Assembly (NCBI GenBank): GCA_964496575.1
Contig: CAZCAC010000048.1
Location: forward strand, 1 to 59,488
Direction: 5' to 3'
Source of the DNA: CAZCAC01 sp964496575
GTDB taxonomy: Bacteria > Planctomycetota > UBA1135 > GCA-002686595
DNA length: 59,488 nucleotides
Shown one piece after another: positions 54,731 to 59,488 of this stretch. Numbering within the stretch: position 1 is the first letter of the stretch; the number at the start of each line of letters is the position of its first letter. The translations under genes and the position numbers were made by a program. The notes under the pieces are model-generated. The model had not been told where the DNA came from and ran no database searches. It worked only from the letters and a program-made list of their open reading frames with translations.

Positions 54731-56245
54731 GTGAGCGAACCGAACCAGAGGCCCGATCCGGCCCCCTCGAGCGATGACTTCGACCAGCCGGTCAACGCCG
54801 CGCGCCTCGAGCGCCTGGCTCGCGAAAGGGCGGAGGACGAGGCCCCCCCGCCGGAGTCGAGGGACGGGGACGCCGAGTCCGACCCGACGGCGGAGGTGAT
54901 GGAGCAGGTCCTCGGCGGGGAAGAGAGCGCCAAGGACCGCGTCCAGCGCCTGCGACCGCGTCGCGCCGAGGAGGTTCCCACCGCGCTCGCCTCCACCTCG
55001 AGCTCTCCGCGGCACATGGTCGAAGCGTGGCTCGCCGGCATGGTCGGCGCCAAGGCGAGCGACCTGATCCTGCGCGCCGGAGCTCGCCCCTCGCAGCGCG
55101 TCGCCGGTCGGATCCACTTCCTTCCCGGGCGCGTGCCCGGTCCCGGTCCGCTGCTCGAGGTGCTCGAGGGGGTGATGGGGGAGCGTCGCATGAACGCCTG
55201 GCGAGAGACCGGCTCCGCCGACGCCGCGCTGCACCTCGACGGCCTGGGGCGCTTCCGCCTCAATGCGTACAAGCAGATGGGCGAGCCCGCCGTGGTGATC
55301 CGGCGGATCAACGAGGAGGCTCCGAAGCTCGAGGACCTCGGGTTGCCGCACGATGAGCTGCGCAAGCTCGCGCTGCGCAAGCGCGGCCTGATGCTGGTCA
55401 CCGGGATCGCCGGGTCGGGCAAGTCGACCACCCTCGGGGGGATGATCCAGCACATGAACAAGAGCGAGGAGCGGCACGTGATCACGCTCGAGGATCCGGT
55501 GGAGCTGCTCTTCACCGAGGAGCGCTGCGTCATCAGCCAGCGGGAGGTCGGCACCGATTGCCTCGACTTCCGCGACGGTCTGCGCCACGCCCTGCGCCAG
55601 AGCCCCGACGTCATCCTGATCGGCGAGATGCGCGACGCCGAGACGGTCACCTCGGCGCTCGACGCGACCGAGACGGGGCACTTCGTGATGTCCACCCTGC
55701 ACACCGTGAACGCGCCGCAGACGGTGGACCGGATCCTCAGCTTCTTCCCCGCCGAACAGCACGATCAGGTGCGCTCTCGCCTCGCGGACAACCTCTGCGG
55801 GGTGCTCAGCCAGCGCCTCCTACCCTCCATCGAGGACGGGGGCCTGGTGCCCGCCTACGAGCTCCTGGTCTCCACCCCGCACGTGCGCGAGCTCCTGCAG
55901 GAGGGCAAGACCGCCGGGCTGGCCCGGGTGATCGAGCAGGGCACCGAGGGGGGGTTGATCTCCTTCAACCAGTGCCTGCGCCGCCTGGTGATCGAGCGAC
56001 GGGTGGAGCTCCACGAGGCGCTCGCGGCCAGCGACCGCCCCGACGAGCTGGTCCGCGCCCTGCGTGGGATCACCGCCAGCCACGGGCGCCCCAGCCGCTC
56101 GGCCGGCTCCGGGCCGGGCTCGGGGTCGGGTTCCGGGTCGGATTCGGGCTCCGGGCCGGCCTCGCCGAAGGGGTCGGGACCCTCCTCCCCGTCCCCCGCC
56201 AATTCCGACGGCCCCGGGCTGCGGATGGCCGGAAGCGACGGCTGA
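54731..56245 (+). CDS. PilT/PilU-type twitching motility ATPase
   Basis: This 504-residue hexameric ATPase family protein has an N-terminal acidic, disordered ~95 residues, then the PilT N domain (DLILRAGARPSQRVAGRIHF), Walker A GIAGSGKST (about 226), the Asp box LEDPVE, Walker B ILIGEMRDAET (about 296) and the His box MSTLHT. VRELLQEGKT resembles the retraction motif of PilT. A Gly/Ser-repeat tail (GSGPGSGSGSGSDSGSGP) closes the protein. It presumably powers retraction of the pili encoded at 44,503-49,439. GTG 54,731 is the start. PilT versus PilU is unresolved. Confidence 0.88.
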   Translation: MSEPNQRPDPAPSSDDFDQPVNAARLERLARERAEDEAPPPESRDGDAESDPTAEVMEQVLGGEESAKDRVQRLRPRRAEEVPTALASTSSSPRHMVEAWLAGMVGAKASDLILRAGARPSQRVAGRIHFLPGRVPGPGPLLEVLEGVMGERRMNAWRETGSADAALHLDGLGRFRLNAYKQMGEPAVVIRRINEEAPKLEDLGLPHDELRKLALRKRGLMLVTGIAGSGKSTTLGGMIQHMNKSEERHVITLEDPVELLFTEERCVISQREVGTDCLDFRDGLRHALRQSPDVILIGEMRDAETVTSALDATETGHFVMSTLHTVNAPQTVDRILSFFPAEQHDQVRSRLADNLCGVLSQRLLPSIEDGGLVPAYELLVSTPHVRELLQEGKTAGLARVIEQGTEGGLISFNQCLRRLVIERRVELHEALAASDRPDELVRALRGITASHGRPSRSAGSGPGSGSGSGSDSGSGPASPKGSGPSSPSPANSDGPGLRMAGSDG

Positions 56246-56338
56246 TCCGGGATCTCCGACCTCGCCGATCCGGTGGATTCTCCCGGAAGAAAGGGCGCCC
56301 GCGGGCGTCGGAGTGGAGACGTGGCCTTCTCCTAACCG

Positions 56339-56368
56339 TTGCGAGACCCTCGCCCGGGGGGCTAGCAT
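56339..56368 (+). promoter_or_regulatory. Candidate promoter for the PDZ protein gene
   Basis: TTGCGA (56,339-56,344), 18-nt spacer and TAGCAT (56,363-56,368) lie 15 nt before the ATG at 56,384, giving a very short leader. Confidence 0.4.
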
Positions 56369-56383
56369 GCGCCTCCACAAGCC

Positions 56384-57406
56384 ATGAACATCAATCAAGT
56401 CAAGGCCTTCACCTGGCTGGTCTCCGCGGCCGTCACCGCCGGGTTGGGTTACTACGTCTTCGAGTTCATCCGTCAACGGCCCCAGCTCGCGGAGCGGCGG
56501 ATCAGCCGGGAGATGGCCGAGGAGTACCTCACCAACATCGCGGAGGTGGAGGGACCCAAGCAGGACACCCTGGACGCGGGCGCGGTCCAGCGCGCCTTCC
56601 GGGACATGAACTGGGCGGGCACGCCGCCTCCTCCTCCCCCGGTGGAGCCGGAGAATCCCGTCGAGGTCGAGCAGATCTCCTACGACCCGATGTCGGAGCT
56701 GCTGGTGGTCATGGTGCTGTTCGAGGATCCCCGGAACCCCGGTCACGGCCGCGCCTGGGTCCAGTACCTGCCCGCCTCGGGAGTCCAGGTGGACAAGGGC
56801 AACCCCTTCCTGCACGAGATCCGCGTCGGGCAACGGCTGCCCAAGCCCCTCGGCTACGTGACGGTGAAGGCGATCACCATCGAGGATGGCGTCACCTTCT
56901 CCTTCGACGATGTCGAACGCGAGGACGAGTCGCTGCTCCCCGCGGAGGACAACTCGGGGGTCGAGCCCTTCGTGGTCGGCCCCGGGGGCGAGGCGATCAC
57001 CCCGACCAAGGACGCCGTCCCTCGCATCGATACCGCCACGTTCCGGCCGAAGAAGAGCGTGGAGATCAAGGATGACAGCTGGATCATCGGCCTCGACGAC
57101 GCCGAGCGCTTCGCCGAGGACTACGGCGGGATCATCGCCCGCGAGGTGAACTACGGCCGGCACCGCAACCCGAAGACCGGCAAGTACGACGGGATCGAGA
57201 TCAAGTCGGTCAAGGCGGGCGGCATGATCGCCTCGCACGGCGGACAGGCCGGGGACATCATCAAGTCGATCAACGGCCACCCGGTGACCTCGCCCGCCGA
57301 GGCGATCACCTACATCAAGAACCACAAGGACGAGTACACCCAGTGGACGGTGGTGATCGAGAACAAGGGCAGGGAGCGGACGGTCGTCTACTCCAACCCG
57401 CAGTGA
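56384..57406 (+). CDS. GspC-like membrane protein with C-terminal PDZ domain
   Basis: This 340-residue protein has an N-terminal membrane anchor (about 8-30), a proline-rich linker (TPPPPPPVEPENPVEVEQ), a middle beta-rich domain (about 95-200) and a PDZ domain (about 262-330: GIEIKSVKAGGMIASHGGQA, then GDIIKSINGHPVTSPAEAI). The layout resembles GspC of type II secretion, which links inner membrane to secretin. No other gsp gene is in the window, so it might instead serve the pilus system or an unlinked secretion cluster. Specific identity is inferred. Confidence 0.6.
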   Translation: MNINQVKAFTWLVSAAVTAGLGYYVFEFIRQRPQLAERRISREMAEEYLTNIAEVEGPKQDTLDAGAVQRAFRDMNWAGTPPPPPPVEPENPVEVEQISYDPMSELLVVMVLFEDPRNPGHGRAWVQYLPASGVQVDKGNPFLHEIRVGQRLPKPLGYVTVKAITIEDGVTFSFDDVEREDESLLPAEDNSGVEPFVVGPGGEAITPTKDAVPRIDTATFRPKKSVEIKDDSWIIGLDDAERFAEDYGGIIAREVNYGRHRNPKTGKYDGIEIKSVKAGGMIASHGGQAGDIIKSINGHPVTSPAEAITYIKNHKDEYTQWTVVIENKGRERTVVYSNPQ

Positions 57407-57482
57407 CCAGGGGTTCCCGCCGCTCGTGAACACCGGGGCCGCCGTCGTGCGGCCCCGATCGCTGTCCCGCGCCTCCTCGAAG

Positions 57483-58256
57483 ATGAGCCGCTCCTACCTC
57501 ACCGCGGACCTCGGCAACAGCGCCCTCAAGCTGTGCGGCTGGTCCGTGGAGGAAGGCCGGCTCGAGCCCGGTGGGGAGCGCTCGCTTCCCTGGAGCGGAG
57601 AGTGGGTGGGGGAGCTGCGCCGGATTCTCGGCGAGCTCGGCACCCCGGAGGGAATCGCGGCCTGCTCGGTCGCTTCCCGGGAGCGGACCAGGGCCGTCCA
57701 TGCGGCGCTGCGCGAGGCAGGTCGGGTCTTTCACGCCGAGCCCGATCCCGGTCTCCACATCGAGTGTCGCGATCCTCACACCATCGGCCGCGATCGCCTC
57801 TACTCGGCGCGAGGTGCGTGGGAGCTCGTCCGCGCTCCGGTGCTGGTCGTCGACGCGGGGACGGCGCTGACCGTCGATGCGGTCGACGGCGACGAGAACG
57901 AGGCGCGCTTCCTCGGCGGCGCCATCGCTCCCGGCCCCGCGCTGCTCGCCTCGGCGCTGGCCGCGGGGGCCGCGAACCTCTTCCCGGTGGAGCCCGACCC
58001 CGAGGCTCCGGCCCTCGGCCGCGACTCCGCCGAGGCGCTGTGTGCCGGCGTAAGTGTGGGTTTCATCGGCAGCGCCACGCTGCTGGTCGAGCGCATCGCC
58101 CGGGAGGCGGGGCTGGAGACGGCGCCGCTGCTCCTGACCGGCGGCGCGCGGTCGTTCCTCGCCACGCCCGGGACCTTCGGCGCCCGCGAGGTGCGCGTGG
58201 TCCCCGAGCTGGTCCACCGCGGCCTCCTCGCCGCGGCGTTCGGTCGGCAGCCGTGA
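57483..58256 (+). CDS. coaX: Type III pantothenate kinase
   Basis: CoaX phosphorylates pantothenate, the first step to coenzyme A. The ATG at 57,483 gives MSRSYLTADLGNSALKLCGW, with the phosphate motif TADLGNSALK; an in-frame GTG at 57,426 would add 19 unconserved residues. DPHTIGRDRLYSARGAWELV and VVDAGTALTVDAVD are the CoaX catalytic segments, then GGAIAPGPALLASALAAGAA. The total is 257 residues. The stop overlaps the next gene's GTG. Confidence 0.9.
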   Translation: MSRSYLTADLGNSALKLCGWSVEEGRLEPGGERSLPWSGEWVGELRRILGELGTPEGIAACSVASRERTRAVHAALREAGRVFHAEPDPGLHIECRDPHTIGRDRLYSARGAWELVRAPVLVVDAGTALTVDAVDGDENEARFLGGAIAPGPALLASALAAGAANLFPVEPDPEAPALGRDSAEALCAGVSVGFIGSATLLVERIAREAGLETAPLLLTGGARSFLATPGTFGAREVRVVPELVHRGLLAAAFGRQP

Positions 58257-59320
58257 AGCGGCTCGGCTGTACCGAGCTCACCCCCGCCGGCCGCGGGGCG
58301 GTGAGCGTGCTCTCCCTCGAGGGACCCGGGGCGCTGGAGCGGGTGCGCCGCTGGAGTGCCCGGGCGCTCACTCCCGGGGGGCTCTTCCTGGCGCGCCTCT
58401 CGATCGACGGCGAGGAGCTCGACGAGGTCCTCCTGACGGTCTTCTCGGAGGAGCGGGTCGAGATCCACCTGCACGGCAGCCCGCCGCTGGTGGAGGCACT
58501 GTGCGCGTCGGTGGGGCGGGGGGACAGCGCCCAGAGTCTCGAGGCGCGGGCGCTCCGGGCGGCCGGGAGCGCCCCCGGCGAGGAAGGAGCGCGGATCCTG
58601 CTCGACCAGGGCGAGGGCGCGCTGCGCGCCGGGCTCGCACACCTGCTCGAGGAGGACGAGCCGACCTTCTTCGCCGGCCTGGGCGAGCTCGCCGAGGCGT
58701 CCGCGCGGGCGCGTCCCGCGCTCGAGCCGACGCGGGTGGTGCTCGCCGGCGAGGCCAACGCGGGGAAGTCGACTCTCTTCAACCTGCTCGTCTCCACCGA
58801 GCGCGTGATCACCAGCGCCGAGGCGGGGACCACCCGCGACACCATCGTCGAGCCCGCGCTCCTGGGGGGGTGGCCGGTGGTGCTGGTCGACACCGCTGGA
58901 CACCGGGCCATGGCGGGAGAGGACGAGACCGCTCGCCTGGAGCGGGCCGCCGGCCGCCTCGCCGAGCGCGCCCGGGCGAGCGCCGACCTGGTCCTCTGGC
59001 TCCGACCTCCCGGTGCCCCGGCTCCTCCGCCGGCGCGAGGAGGGGAGCGGCGGGTGGTCCTCTCCAGCAAGTGCGATCTCCTCGCCGCCGGTGACGCCTC
59101 CGGGGTCTCCGTGATCTCCGATCCGGAGCACGCTCGCGAGGTGGTGGAGCGCGTCTTCCGCGAGGCCCTGGAGCTTCCCGAGCGGATCTGGACTCCGGGG
59201 CGGGCACTGGCGTTCGACGCGCGCTCGCGGGAGGCGATCGAGGCCGCCCGTGGATCCGCATACGGGACGGCGCGCGAGAAAGTGAACGCGTTGCTCGAGG
59301 AGGGGGTTCAGGAGGATTGA
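58253..59320 (+). CDS. MnmE-like GTPase, shortened and lacking the C-terminal CxGK motif
   Basis: The N-terminal ~85 residues match the MnmE dimer domain (GRGAVSVLSLEGPGALERVR, DEVLLTVFSEERVEIHLHGS). The GTPase domain has GEANAGKST (166-174), AGTTRD (191-196), DTAG (213-216) and SKCD (272-275). The protein is 355 residues, against about 450 for MnmE, and ends without the Cys-x-Gly-Lys needed for tRNA U34 modification; the helical domain is also reduced. GTG 58,253 overlaps the coaX stop. It may be a relic or a GTPase with another job. Confidence 0.75.
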   Translation: MKRLGCTELTPAGRGAVSVLSLEGPGALERVRRWSARALTPGGLFLARLSIDGEELDEVLLTVFSEERVEIHLHGSPPLVEALCASVGRGDSAQSLEARALRAAGSAPGEEGARILLDQGEGALRAGLAHLLEEDEPTFFAGLGELAEASARARPALEPTRVVLAGEANAGKSTLFNLLVSTERVITSAEAGTTRDTIVEPALLGGWPVVLVDTAGHRAMAGEDETARLERAAGRLAERARASADLVLWLRPPGAPAPPPARGGERRVVLSSKCDLLAAGDASGVSVISDPEHAREVVERVFREALELPERIWTPGRALAFDARSREAIEAARGSAYGTAREKVNALLEEGVQED

Positions 59321-59425
59321 TGCGGGGGCGCCGAGCGCCTAAGCTTCGATTCCGAGGGTACCGACCCGGTCCGTCCGAGCACTGACACCACACCTTCGGA
59401 GGAGCGTCCCCCCGCTCCATGTTGC

Positions 59426-59488
59426 ATGAGTCTGCTGCGCCACCTGGTATCGATCGACGACCTCTCCCTGGCGGAGATGGAAGGGCTT
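59426..59488 (+). CDS. pyrB: Probable aspartate carbamoyltransferase, N-terminal start only
   Basis: The last 21 codons in the window read MSLLRHLVSIDDLSLAEMEG and one more residue, which resembles the first helix of PyrB (HLLSIEDLSREEIEALL-type). PyrB makes carbamoyl-aspartate in pyrimidine synthesis. The gene runs off the end, so no catalytic residue is visible. The 105-nt gap before it holds no recognisable promoter. Confidence 0.55.
   Translation, partial: MSLLRHLVSIDDLSLAEMEGL

Overview
The window is dense, high-GC bacterial chromosome that carries the core translation and transcription gene block, followed by a replication/recombination/type IV pilus stretch. No transposase, integrase, phage gene or CRISPR array is visible. 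The best guess for the source is a member of Planctomycetota or a close relative. This is inferred from a long three-helix SecE with a planctomycete-like core, the lack of an rpmD (L30) gene between rpsE and rplO, an RNase E whose disordered arm is at the N-terminus, a degenerate MnmE-like GTPase, and a Tsr3-like gene in the str cluster. Phylum-level confidence is only moderate.

Layout. Positions 1-12,291: tuf 3' end, rpmG, secE, nusG, rplK, rplA, rplJ, rplL, rpoB, rpoC. Positions 12,296-16,165: the str cluster with its own sigma70-type promoter, containing rpsL, rpsG, a Tsr3/DUF367-like gene and a divergent EF-G; a heptanucleotide-repeat zone separates rpsG from the Tsr3-like gene. Positions 16,418-31,230: one long S10-spc-alpha cluster from rpsJ to rplQ, with secY, adk, infA, rpmJ and rpoA, ending in a good hairpin terminator. 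Most genes in it overlap by 1-4 nt or nearly touch, so they are very likely cotranscribed and translationally coupled.

Positions 31,250-36,003: an 87-bp-armed inverted repeat, then dnaE and an N-acyl-ornithine carbamoyltransferase on the minus strand. Positions 36,133-40,115: tRNA-Arg(ACG) followed by tadA (whose enzyme edits that tRNA), two tRNA-Ser genes, the SRP 4.5S RNA gene and dnaX-ybaB-recR. Positions 40,385-44,379: rpoN, truA, hpf, ptsN and an HPr gene, a classic sigma54-linked neighbourhood. Positions 44,503-49,439: pilM, pilN, a pilO-pilP fusion and pilQ. Positions 50,056-54,600: rne, rplU, rpmA, obgE. Positions 54,731-59,488: a pilT/pilU-type ATPase, a GspC-like PDZ protein, coaX, an MnmE-like GTPase and the start of pyrB.

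The most unusual items are: a bacterial Tsr3 homologue beside rpsG; a divergent EF-G in the str position; an ornithine carbamoyltransferase-family enzyme whose sequence predicts succinylornithine specificity; the substrate-enzyme pair tRNA-Arg(ACG)/tadA; a fused PilO-PilP; an L2 protein with Met in a nearly invariant His position; and several families of structured noncoding repeats placed in intergenic gaps (16,288/40,114; 31,250; 41,738/53,541; 13,250-13,620; 37,041).
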